A stretch of 10,199 bases of DNA from Cruorifilaria tuberocauda (GCA_013365365.1 JABVXU010001097.1:1-10199); one strand, 5' to 3'; shown: positions 1 through 8,423, counted from the first letter of the stretch. Numbers and translations are program-made. Notes: generated by a model not told the origin, from the letters alone.

Positions 1-2
1 GA

Positions 3-704
3 GTATCGAATTTGAAAAAACACATGAGGAGTCACACCGGTGAAAAGCCATACGGTTGTTCGATGTGCAAACGAAATTTCTCTGACTTATCGAATTTAAA
101 GACTCATATGAGGATTCATACCGGTGAAAAGCCATATAACTGCTCGATATGCAGGAGAGAATTTTCTGAATTATCGAATTTGAGAAGACATATGGGAATT
201 CATACCAATGAAAGGCCGTACGGTTGTTCCCAATGCAACGAAAGTTTCTCTCAATTAACTCATTTGAATGTGCATGTAATGAGGAAGCATACCGGTGAAA
301 GACCACATAACTGCACCTTATGCGGGAAAACTTTCTCTCAAGCGTACGATTTAAGAGTTCACGTGAGAGTTCACAGCGGTGAAAAGCCGTATAATTGTTC
401 CGAATGCAGCAAATGTTTCTCCCATCCATCAATTTTGAAAAAGCATATGATAAGTCATACCGGTGAAAAGCGGTACGTTTGTGCGGAATGCGGGAAAAGA
501 TTCCCTTATCCATCACATTTAAAAACTCATACAAGGATTCATACCGGAGAAAAACCGTACAACTGTTCAGAATGCGGAAAAAGTTTTCCTCGATTATCGA
601 ATTTAAACGAACACATGAGGATTCATACCGGAGAAAAACAGTACAGCTGTTCGAAATACGGAAAAGATTTTTCTCGAAAAAAGATAAGGCATATGCAAAT
701 TTAG
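3..704 (+). CDS. C2H2 zinc-finger protein, 3' part (5' end outside window)
   Basis: Probable sequence-specific DNA-binding nuclear protein. The frame is open to the left edge, so the start and any N-terminal domain are missing. The TTG at base 12 is an internal Leu codon, not a start. After half a finger come seven complete C2H2 fingers, joined by TGEKP-type linkers with variants such as TNERP and SGEKP. Finger 3 has H-x4-H spacing where the others have H-x3-H. Predicted contact residues (-1,2,3,6) for fingers 1-7 are DSNT, ESNR, QTHV, QYDV, HSIK, YSHT and RSNE. The eighth finger is decayed: its second Cys is Tyr (CSKYGK), the core Leu is lost, only one His remains, and a TAG follows (702-704). 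All of this lies in one exon. I recognise the family but no specific orthologue. The closest relative in the window is the minus-strand gene near 9352-9968, which has a similar decayed last finger. Confidence 0.9.
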   Translation, partial: VSNLKKHMRSHTGEKPYGCSMCKRNFSDLSNLKTHMRIHTGEKPYNCSICRREFSELSNLRRHMGIHTNERPYGCSQCNESFSQLTHLNVHVMRKHTGERPHNCTLCGKTFSQAYDLRVHVRVHSGEKPYNCSECSKCFSHPSILKKHMISHTGEKRYVCAECGKRFPYPSHLKTHTRIHTGEKPYNCSECGKSFPRLSNLNEHMRIHTGEKQYSCSKYGKDFSRKKIRHMQI

Positions 705-706
705 AA

Positions 707-745
707 CGATGAGAAATTTTTTCGTGCAATCGGAATTTCTCATCG
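707..745. repeat. Perfect 12-bp inverted repeat (hairpin) just after the stop codon
   Basis: CGATGAGAAATT (707-718) pairs perfectly with AATTTCTCATCG (734-745) around a 15-nt loop. It begins two bases after the TAG of the zinc-finger gene, so in the mRNA it would be a stable stem at the very start of the 3' UTR. The sequence shows the pairing. Any role in stability, translation or 3' end formation is inference, and it could also be a relic of a small inverted repeat element. Confidence 0.75.
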
Positions 746-1906
746 CAGTAAACCTGAAAATCGCCGAGGTTAGAAAAAGGAAACAGCTAAGAACATTTTA
801 AATTGAAATACATTATGCCATCTCTGATATTTCAGCATTTTATTAATTAATTATCGCAATTTGATTATTCTCACTTAATTTCTCTAACTTTCGATTCTTT
901 TCCATCTTTTGCAATTACTGTTATCTATTTTATAAGTTATTCATTTTATAAGTAATGTTCAAATGAGTATTATTGTATATTTTCCTACTATTCCTGTTGT
1001 TATTCTCATAGTTCATTTCGCTCAATAAACTTTTTCATATTACCTTTACTTACCTTCTTATTAAGCAAGCAATCTTTGTTTGTATTATGTTACATGCAAT
1101 AACAAGTTCAAAAATGAATTCCACTACAATTGAATTACTTGTTAAATGATTTACAATCACACTTAAAAAGAAGCAAAGAATTTTAAAACTAAAATAAAGG
1201 AGTTAATATAAAGTTTTATAAATGGAAATTAATTGATGGTTTGTACCAAATCGCTGATTGAAGAAATCTTTGATCAATTGATTGACAGTTACAAGCTTAT
1301 CAGCTTATTTCTTTATAATACTACGGGTAGTGATAAGGCTATTTTATCATTACTTACATTCTATTATGGTAGCATTGCAAGAATAAACTTATTAACTGAT
1401 ATGGCTGATAACGTTTTCGAAATTTCTATTATTTAATTTTTGGAAAAATTAATCATATACTACTTATGTATTTAAAACTTATAATTTAATGGCATGTTAG
1501 ATTATTTTGAAAAGTTAAGCCTTTCAAATCGTAACAGTTTCAGCTACTATTCTGACTCATCAATTAGTAGCTTGATCCATGATTTCAGTATAAAATTTAT
1601 TGTTATTACTGATAACTTTGCAAGTCATGTCGTTAATTGTTGCTTTGTTTTAGTTCCTGATAATTTAAACAATTTGCAAAATTGAATGACTCACTCCTTC
1701 ATTTGCATTTTAATTCAACCATATTAACTTTTTAATTAGCCAATAAAATAGCAAAAGCTCTTAGGCAGAATTAAATTTTTATAGCCTAATTTTTAACTTT
1801 ATAAATTACCATAATTACTTAATGAATAATTTAACTTTTATATGCTTCAAAATATTATTTTTGATATTTGGAATTATATTTTTCTCATTTTCCGACTTTC
1901 CATTAA
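746..1906. other. AT-rich intergenic DNA, no gene recognised
   Basis: This holds the 3' UTR of the left zinc-finger gene and then low-complexity AT-rich DNA. Two open frames of 67 and 63 codons (1233-1436 and 1494-1685, plus strand) have no recognisable motif, AT-driven amino acid content (Leu, Ile, Asn, Ser, Phe) and no convincing splice context. I treat them as chance frames. I saw no hairpins or tandem repeats of note. Confidence 0.5.
1024..1029 (+). promoter_or_regulatory. Candidate poly(A) signal AATAAA for the left zinc-finger gene
   Basis: AATAAA lies about 320 nt after the stop codon of the zinc-finger gene. A second AATAAA is at 1193-1198. Such hexamers arise often by chance in DNA this AT-rich, so the assignment is tentative. 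Confidence 0.3.
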
Positions 1907-1982
1907 TTATTCCATGGCTTCATCTCCGTAGTCTTCATCCTCCACTTGATCTATTCCCGGGGAAATTTCGAGGTGTATTGTT
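1907..1982 (-). other. Possible small terminal exon encoding an acidic C-terminus
   Basis: A roughly 65-bp spot is clearly richer in GC than its surroundings. On the minus strand it reads as 24 codons ending HLEISPGIDQVEDEDYGDEAME, then TAA at 1909-1907; the tail is Asp/Glu rich. A possible preceding mini-exon (near 2020-2040, after AATACAG and before GTAAAG) would join in frame through a 35-nt intron, but that acceptor (AAAAG) is poor. No further upstream exon is recognised, and I cannot name a protein. It could be the last exon of a small gene, a relic of one, or chance. The plus strand across it is broken (ATGGCTTCATCTCCGTAG). Confidence 0.2.
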
Positions 1983-2697
1983 CTTTTAATTGATAATCAT
2001 TCTCATATCAACTTTACTTGTCATAAGCTTCTCTTCCTGTATTCATAAATTATATAATTTGTACGCTTATTGTTAAGTTAAGGATATAGCGATTGATGTA
2101 ACTTTTTACTCTAATTTCAGTTCATAAATGTAAAAATAAATAACTTTTGATTATATCAGCTCTGATATCACTTAAATAATCTAACTTATCAATTTTATCA
2201 GTTGTCTATTTCAAAGTTTAACACGATTTAATACCAAATTAGCTATTGTTTTATTGATTAAATGTTTTATAAATTATATCTTTATAAATCGTATCATCCT
2301 TGAACAATTAATTCTCAACCTTACTAAATATGATAGAATTGTAATAACATTCCACAAAATATCAAATCTTTTTAATAGTAATTAAATTTACAATAATTAT
2401 TTATTCAGCCTAAAATAATTTTTGAAAAATTGAAATCATTATTTTTAGGAAACAATAAATATTTATTAGAATCATTAACAATTATTCCATCACTCAGTAT
2501 TCACTCATTTCTTAATTTTTATACTTGGCTTAAATTTCGAGTTTTGATTACTCAATAGTTTAAAAATTGAAATTGCTTTCATAAATTTATAAATTCACTT
2601 ACAAACTGAATGCTTAAATTTCAATTTACATATTTTCATTTGTTAATTATAGCATTGGTTACTTAAGTGGTAACTTAATTAAAGGAATCTTAATAGT
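1983..2697. other. AT-rich upstream region of the kelch gene
   Basis: Very AT-rich DNA with no open frame of interest. No TATA-type core promoter stands out against the background. Possible 3' splice sites just before the KLHDC3 start (TTAATTATAG near 2652, CTTAATAG ending at 2696) could serve as spliced-leader acceptors, as is common in nematodes, but neither is a strong consensus. Nothing else is supported. Confidence 0.4.
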
Positions 2698-5600
2698 ATG
2701 GTATATTGGATAGTTGACTTAGAAGGTGGTCCAAAACGATCAAATCAAGCTGCGGTTGCGATCGATGATAAAATTTATTGTTTCGGTAGTTGTCACTGTC
2801 TGCGCATTGTTGATAAGGATAGAAATGTCGAAACCGAAACTTTTGGTGTACATGTTTTGAATACCGGTTTGTTTAATAATTTATTTAAACTTTTCTAATT
2901 TTTATGTGATTTTAAAATTGATTGAATTTTTTTCTAATTTTATCATATCTCATTAAAATTAACAAATCTCAAGAATCAATTCTGTTCCATACATTTTATC
3001 CCATAAATGTTTTTTGTATACAATCATTCATTGGATGTTTTTTTTTTGTTTGATAGTAATCATTTCAAATTATAGTTGTTTAATTTTTTTTTCTTCATTA
3101 TATCAAGGAAAATTTTAAAAATAAGTTTTAATTTTATCACTAATTTTTAACTGATTATCGTTTAACTTTTTAATTATTATAACTTTCCAGTTAATTATCG
3201 TTCAACTTTCTAATTACTATAACTTTCTAGTTGATTATCGTTTAACTTTCTAATTGTTATAACTTTCTAGCTGATTATCGTTGGAAACTTTTACCAACAA
3301 CAGCATTCGAACCAAATCCTTCCGAACCATTAATCGATGGATCAGGTTGCGCATATCAAGCATACGGTGAAATACCAACTCTAAGAATTGGCCATACCGT
3401 AGTTGAACATCAGGGTTTGGTTTATATGTGGGGAGGTTGCTGTCCGGTCACAAGAAATTTATTTCCAGAAATGTATTGCTTTAATCCTGGTACTTTTTAC
3501 TAATATTAAATTAATATTAAATTTAATATTTCAAATTTGAAAATTTCAAAAAAGATTTTTTTTTCTTTAAAATAATTAAAAATCGAAATTGAAAATTATA
3601 TTTTCGTGTCAAATGGTGTTGAATAATAATGAATTAAAATAATAATGCTTAAACAATTTTTAAGTCCTTGAATAAGTTGTATTTATTTAATTATTTAATT
3701 ATTGTTTTTATTTAATTAATTATTCATTAATCATTTAATAGTTTAAAAATGCACTGTTAAGATTTCATTATAAATGAATTTAAAAGAGTGCTTTCTAGTG
3801 ATAATAGAAAGAATACCGTCACGTAAAACAACGTGTGACGTGAAAAAAGCTATTAGCAACAGTGATGATAGATATATAACGTTGAATGTTGAAATGAAAT
3901 TTGAACACAGTTTCATAATATTCAATTATCGTTGTAATTTTTTGTAGAACAACAAACTTGGGCAGTAATTCCATGCGCTAGTGAAACGCCACCTCCACGT
4001 GTAAAACACGTCGCTGTTGTATATAATGATATGATGTTTATTTATGGCGGTGTAGAATATGACTTAATAGATTACGAAATAACGTAATTAATTAAAACCG
4101 TACTCTGGTGTAAATATGAATATAAGCTTTCCTTCTCTGTGCTCTTCTCTCTCTTTCTCTCTCTCCCTCTTTCTCTCTCCCTCTCGTCCTCTGTCTGGTG
4201 AAATTGTAAAGATTGAAATAATCTTTTCATTTTAAATTTATATAATAATAATAATTTTTACTTCATGAACAATTTTTGTACTCTTAGATTGAGTGATACT
4301 ATATGGTCATATCATTTTGAAACAAGAAAATGGAATCGTATAGTTATAGATGTAGGTTATTGTTTTGTTTTAATTAATAATTATTTGCTAATTTTAATAT
4401 CTTTTACTTTTAAATTATGCTAAGTAATATAAAGTATCATTTTGCTAAATTTATAAATTATGAAATTTTATTTGAGAATATAGGGCGAAATAAGATCGGC
4501 ACGTTTTCAACATGCGGCATGCGTGATCGCAGGAAAAATGTATGTATTTGGCGGAGCTGATGGAAGTCAGTGGAATTTATGCTTGGATGTGATTGATTTA
4601 CAGCAAGGTTACAGTGCAAGACCGGAGACAAGAGGTCAAATGCCAGTTGGAATACGAGCTGCTTGCTGCTGTAAGTGTAAATTTGATATGCTTGATGAAT
4701 AATAAAAATGATAATTTTTTATGTTTATTTCATATTTTATTCTTATCAAATTTATAAAAATGAATTAATTAAAAAAAAAAATTTTTTTTTTAAAAATTTA
4801 TTTAATCCTGATTTAATTTCCAGGGGTTTATAATGATAAAATGTATATATTCGGTGGTTATCAATTTAGTTATGAGCGTTATGTATCATCACTATATCAA
4901 TTTGATCCTGAAACATTAAGTTGGTATAAAATGAAGACATTTGGTTTAAGAGGTCCAACAGGTCGAGAACGCCATTGCGGAATTGTCGTTGGCGATTGCG
5001 CTTATATATTTGGTGGTGAATTGTAAGAATTTTCCTGTTATGAAATTTATATAGCATGATATTTTTTAGTAATTTTCTCATCGAGTAAATATACAATCAT
5101 GCGTAATTTCATAAATTTTGATGGCATATTTTTACTGGAATTAATTAATTACTTGATATTATAGGAAAAGTATATTTCAGGATAAAATAAAATTCTGAGA
5201 TTAATTACAGTTTATGTAGCGGAAAGATATACAGAGTAACGTAACGTATAATTGTTATACCTACAAATCTGATTAAAATTTGCATATAATAATTAAAATT
5301 AAAAATGTGCATCATCAGATCATAATTTATTTTTATATATTTAAAAACATATTAACTTGTTACAGTTACAGTATCTCTTACAGTTGCAGTATCTGTTACA
5401 ATTACAGTATATTGTTACAGTTATCAAACAATCTGTTTGCCTTCTGAACATTTTCCTGGAAGTTGGATAGAACTATCTGATCTTCATGTTTTAACTTACA
5501 GTTAGTATTAAATTATTGCTAGACATAAATGAATGTAAGCAAAAGAAAAAAATGATTATGGAAAAGAAAGAAAAACAATTATTTTAACTATCTTATCGAT

Positions 5601-6068
5601 CTTTTATCACTGTAAGAAATAAAATCAATTTCATGTGAAATTTATTAAATTTTCCATTTTAGATTGGACATTGAAGAATCTTGCAACAATTGCTGTGATA
5701 CGATATAAATTAAATTTAACAATTCCTGATCAGATCCCGTTTAATCTAAGGTCAATTTTCAGATCTTTTCAGCTATTTTTTATATTCACTAAAATTCGAC
5801 CTGCTTCATTTTGTATTCTACTTTCTTTAACTTACGCACTAAAAAATTCTGACATATATATGTAAACGTGAAATAGATCATGCAAAAATATAATTTCATA
5901 CATTTTCAACTTTTTCTGAATATCAAAATGTTGTTAAAGTTGAACTAATTTGATTTACTCGCTTATCACTCTTATAAGTGATGAAGGTAAATTAATAAAA
6001 CTTGTTTAAATCATTCAAATTTCAGAAATTATTTTGATATGATAACACGAAAAAATGATGAACTGTAA
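2698..6068 (+). CDS. klhdc3: Kelch domain-containing protein 3 orthologue (CUL2 ubiquitin ligase substrate receptor), nine exons
   Basis: Exons: 2698-2866, 3271-3489, 3948-4083, 4288-4351, 4484-4670, 4824-5022, 5421-5500, 5663-5750, 6026-6068. All junctions are GT-AG and keep frame, giving 394 residues (human KLHDC3 about 382). The start MVYWIVDLEGGPKRSNQAAV aligns with the human N-terminus (LEGGPRRVNHAAV). Six kelch repeats follow, with signatures such as MYVFGG, MYIFGG and AYIFGG; the first repeat has FGS for FGG. After the propeller come SDLHVLTY (human SDLHILDF), a BC-box TLKNLATIA (354-362, binds Elongin B/C) and a Cul2-box IPDQIPFNL (372-380, consensus hydrophobic-P-x2-hydrophobic-x3-hydrophobic). 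Known role of the family: CUL2-RING receptor for C-terminal degrons. Oddities are the repeated acceptors of introns 1 and 6, and an uncertain last junction (donor GTCAAT). The identity is firm; the last exon is less certain. Confidence 0.9.
3151..3283 (+). repeat. 40-bp tandem repeat that multiplies the intron 1 acceptor of klhdc3
   Basis: Three complete 40-bp units (3151-3190, 3191-3230, 3231-3270) and a 13-bp start of a fourth, which is the beginning of exon 2. Each unit starts like (C/T)T(G/A)ATTATCGTT and ends AACTTTC(C/T)AG, a usable nematode-type 3' splice site. Only the last acceptor (AG at 3269-3270) keeps the frame (ADYRW). Using the acceptor at 3190 or 3230 gives seven or eight codons and then TAA. 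The rest of the 404-nt intron (2867-3270) is plain AT-rich DNA. It probably arose by tandem duplication across the intron-exon border. Confidence 0.9.
3490..3947 (+). other. klhdc3 intron 2 with two adjacent hairpins
   Basis: This 458-nt intron separates exons 2 and 3 (phase 1, donor GTACTT, acceptor TTTTTTGTAG). It contains two neighbouring inverted repeats: CTTTCTA (3791-3797) with TAGAAAG (3805-3811), and CGTCAC (3817-3822) with GTGACG (3835-3840). A 60-codon minus-strand frame inside the intron is hydrophobic and AT-driven; I regard it as chance. Confidence 0.55.
4128..4197 (+). repeat. CT-rich microsatellite in klhdc3 intron 3
   Basis: About 70 bases of almost pure pyrimidine (CTCTCT, CCCTCT, TTTCTC) with only a few G. 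It starts about 45 nt after the exon 3 donor, so it is not the tract of the 3' splice site (AG at 4286-4287). It is flanked by short direct copies of TCTGGTG (ending near 4110 and 4200). It could bind pyrimidine-tract proteins and affect splicing of the small exon 4 (64 nt), but it may simply be an unstable simple repeat. Confidence 0.85.
5360..5425 (+). repeat. 18-19-bp tandem repeat that multiplies the intron 6 acceptor of klhdc3
   Basis: Units at 5360-5377, 5378-5395 and 5396-5414, plus a partial unit running into exon 7. Each is built of TTACAG-like boxes. AG dinucleotides in acceptor-like context end at 5365, 5371, 5383, 5389, 5407 and 5420. Only 5420 joins exon 6 in the correct frame (GGEF, then YQTI). 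The other five lie 55, 49, 37, 31 and 13 nt upstream, all leaving remainder 1 on division by 3, so all enter the same wrong frame and meet TGA at 5445-5447. The rest of the 398-nt intron (5023-5420) is featureless AT-rich DNA. Confidence 0.85.
5751..5865 (+). other. Alternative klhdc3 3' end: read-through of intron 8
   Basis: If the weak donor after 5750 (AAG, then GTCAAT) is not used, exon 8 stays open to TAA at 5863-5865. That gives about 418 residues with a hydrophobic tail (SFQLFFIF, FCILLSLTY) that does not resemble KLHDC3. Splicing to the good acceptor TTTCAG (6021-6025) gives exon 9, NYFDMITRKNDEL and a stop, for 394 residues, nearer the family length. Both models share the BC-box and Cul2-box. 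I prefer the spliced form. AATAAA at 5994-5999 could serve the read-through form. Confidence 0.5.
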
Positions 6069-6251
6069 AGAAATGATACGCTTGATGAGGAAGTAAATTC
6101 AAAGTGAGGTCGATTGAATTGATGGATTTACGTATAACTTTATTTCTATCCTTTCTCTTTCTTCGAAAATTATTTCAAACAAAATAATTGTTTTTCTTGT
6201 TCTCTTATCATTCTTCCATGGCATTTTTGATATTGATCTTAGATGAAATTT

Positions 6252-6257
6252 AATAAA
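6252..6257 (+). promoter_or_regulatory. Candidate poly(A) signal AATAAA for klhdc3
   Basis: AATAAA lies about 185 nt after the exon 9 stop codon (6066-6068), the first such hexamer I noticed downstream of it. It is plausible for the spliced form but not decisive in AT-rich DNA. Confidence 0.35.
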
Positions 6258-6978
6258 TCTATACTCCGTGTATGATATACTTTATCAAAGCTTTGCATAA
6301 TCAGTTATAATTATCAGTTATTGTTATAGATATGATCTCAGATCACAATTATTATTCATTACAATTATTTTTGTTCATTTTGAAATGCCTATAAATTACT
6401 CCTCATTTGCTTTTTTCGCTGATGAAATATCTGGAAAATGTTTTAATTTCATTTGTTGAGGAAAAAAAAACACTCAAAATTCTTTTTTCATACTTTTCAT
6501 TAATTGTTTTTACTGTTTGTTATCGAATTCATGATATTCCTTTTTCATGATTGTTATTCTCCGATGTTGCAAGAATTGTTTTTCATTAAATTATTTCAAT
6601 GAATCGCATTTCAATTATTTTGAAAGTTCATATATGCGATTGTCTGATTTGAAATTAAACTATATTCTTCATTCTTTTTTTCACTAAAAGAAATGAATTG
6701 CCTTCTGATCAGTTCGATGTGATCGTTAATCCAATCGATCTATTTAAAGTTTTTTGCAAAAAAGTTTTTCTTTCTTTGTCTGATATTTTTCTTCCTTAAA
6801 ATCATTTTGAGTTTGTTTGATTGCAAAATTCGATTCTCCCTCTCTCTTCTGATCTTCTTTTGTTGTATGGATGGTAATATCGTGAAGAAAACGGAAACGA
6901 TTAAAGAAATGGCTAAGAAGGAAGTTAAATTCTATTAACCAGTTAGATGGAAATTGGACGAAAGATTTCTCGTGACTC

Positions 6979-7044
6979 TTTCATCCGGTACTATCAGGAG
7001 TTTCTTCATCCTGTAATATCGGAATTTCTTCATCCGGTAATATT
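6979..7044 (-). repeat. 24-25-bp coding-like tandem repeat (about 2.7 units)
   Basis: TTCATCC-centred units start near 6980, 7005 and 7029, with spacing 25 then 24. Read on the minus strand, the two exact 24-bp units give an eight-residue acidic motif, ILPDEEIP then ILQDEETP. The third unit has one extra base, which shifts frame and brings a TGA at 6983-6981. It forms the end of a 68-codon minus-strand frame (7187-6981) with no other recognisable feature. It may be a relic of a repeat-containing gene or a simple minisatellite. Confidence 0.6.
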
Positions 7045-7263
7045 GTCGATTGCAGCAAATTCTTGAAACAATAATCGATTCTGAACGAATATTTGGAATC
7101 GTAACTGCATAGTGAAATTATAGCCATATAGGTAGATGATTGTAAAAAGTTGTAAAGTTTTAACCGTTGATAAATGAAATTGTTCAATAGATTTTAGTGT
7201 GAATTTCATTCAAAAGCAAAGAGCAATAACTTCTGGAACAAAAAATTTAATTGTGATATGATG

Positions 7264-7329
7264 ATGATATACTGATATCATTGTTAATCATTTTCTTTTG
7301 GTTACTATAATTTCTTATACTGATAAGAA
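7264..7329. repeat. Two 7-bp-stem hairpins with the same ACTG loop
   Basis: ATGATAT-ACTG-ATATCAT (7264-7281) and TTCTTAT-ACTG-ATAAGAA (7312-7329) are two perfect stems of equal length with identical four-base loops, 48 bp apart. The stems are AT-rich and short, so chance is possible. Confidence 0.5.
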
Positions 7330-8390
7330 GTTATGGACATTACTTGATATTACTAACTTATCCTTATTACTTTAATCTATGTTATCTGGTATCTAAATTC
7401 AAATTATATTATTAACAACCACTTGTAGGTAATGCAATACATAGTGGACATAACTAGAAGAAGAGCCATGAGGAACTTTAGTAATAACAGAAAATTCAAT
7501 TTTCATTTCACCGATATCTTTTTTGCCGTTATAACAATTTAGTATTAACTGTGTATTCAAATAATAATTTTAGCTGTTTAAGTTTATCAATTTAATATAT
7601 TACTTAAACTATAAGTAAATGCATACAGAAGCAGTAGAAGTTTTCAAGAACTAAAAACGGAAATTTCGAAAAAGAAATCGAATATATTAATTCAGCTTAT
7701 ACAAACATTCAATTAATCATCTTTGTTTTCTGATACTTCTATCACTTATTGATCCGTAATTACGTGAAAAATAACGCGAAAAACGTGAAAAAAACGTTAA
7801 TGTATACACGATCAGATCATGAACATGCGTGAATTTCATTTAATCTATAATGAAATAAGCTATTGTACTTACAATCATCAATTGAATGATGTTCAAAAAT
7901 TTCTACAATACTGTATGAAGTATTTCGCATAGAATATTGATTTGAAGAATATAATTAGGCGGAATTATTCAATACCATGCAAATTAAAACTTTCTTCAAT
8001 CGATCATGTTTACTGCAAACTATTAATTAATTTTCATTTATGAGATTTTGCATTGACTGTGTCATTTTAGGTTTAAAATTGCTTATTTCTTTTTTAAATT
8101 TGATTATAAATTATATTTAACAAGTAATTTGGATGATATTTAATAAATAATTCAATTGTAGTGAGACTCATTTTGCACTTTGCATACTTGAATATAGTTT
8201 AATTAATAAAACAAAGATTGCCTGTTTATAAGTAAACAAGCAAATATCCTATGGAGTATTTCATTCATCGAAATAAAATGAGGGAAACAAAAAAAGAGGA
8301 ATAGCAAGAAAACAATACTAAATTGCATATCAAATATAAATAGAATAACTCATAACGAATAACAATAATTGTAATATATGAAAAAAATTT

Positions 8391-8423
8391 GATAAAATTA
8401 AGGACGCTAGATTTAATTAATTA
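8391..8423 (+). repeat. 33-bp direct repeat, left copy
   Basis: Matches 9054-9086 at 31 of 33 positions (CG here against TA there at 8405-8406). It starts GATAAAATTAAGGA and ends ATTTAATTAATTA. The two copies bracket a block that is visibly less AT-rich. The spacing is 663 bp. Confidence 0.75.

Larger units (their letters stand above)
6258..8390. other. Long AT-rich intergenic region, no confirmed gene
   Basis: No protein family is recognised on either strand. Small frames with somewhat coding-like content are present: 6867-6938 plus (23 codons, MDGNIVKKTETIKEMAKKEV then KFY, ended by TAA), 7432-7542 plus (36 codons starting MQYIVDITRRRAM, right after the acceptor-like CTTGTAG) and a 33-codon stretch near 7620-7720 containing SRSFQELKTEISKKK. 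They could be exons of an unrecognised plus-strand gene or chance; I cannot join them into a model. The region also holds a 24-bp tandem repeat (about 6979-7044) and paired hairpins (7264-7329). Confidence 0.4.

Noticed and set aside
479..712. 77-codon plus-strand frame over the zinc-finger gene
   Set aside because: It is the shifted shadow of the repeated finger sequence (recurring KDSYRRKTVQLF strings), not a gene.
1233..1685. Two plus-strand frames of 67 and 63 codons
   Set aside because: Several frames of this length are expected by chance in 10 kb at this composition; no motif or splice context supports them.
3743..3925. 60-codon minus-strand frame
   Set aside because: Lies inside klhdc3 intron 2, with an AT-driven hydrophobic sequence.
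4866..5096. 76-codon minus-strand frame
   Set aside because: Antisense to klhdc3 exon 6, which is firmly coding on the plus strand.
6054..6065. C-terminal NDEL of the klhdc3 model as an ER-retention signal
   Set aside because: The protein has no signal peptide and the family works in the cytosol and nucleus; the similarity to KDEL is probably chance.
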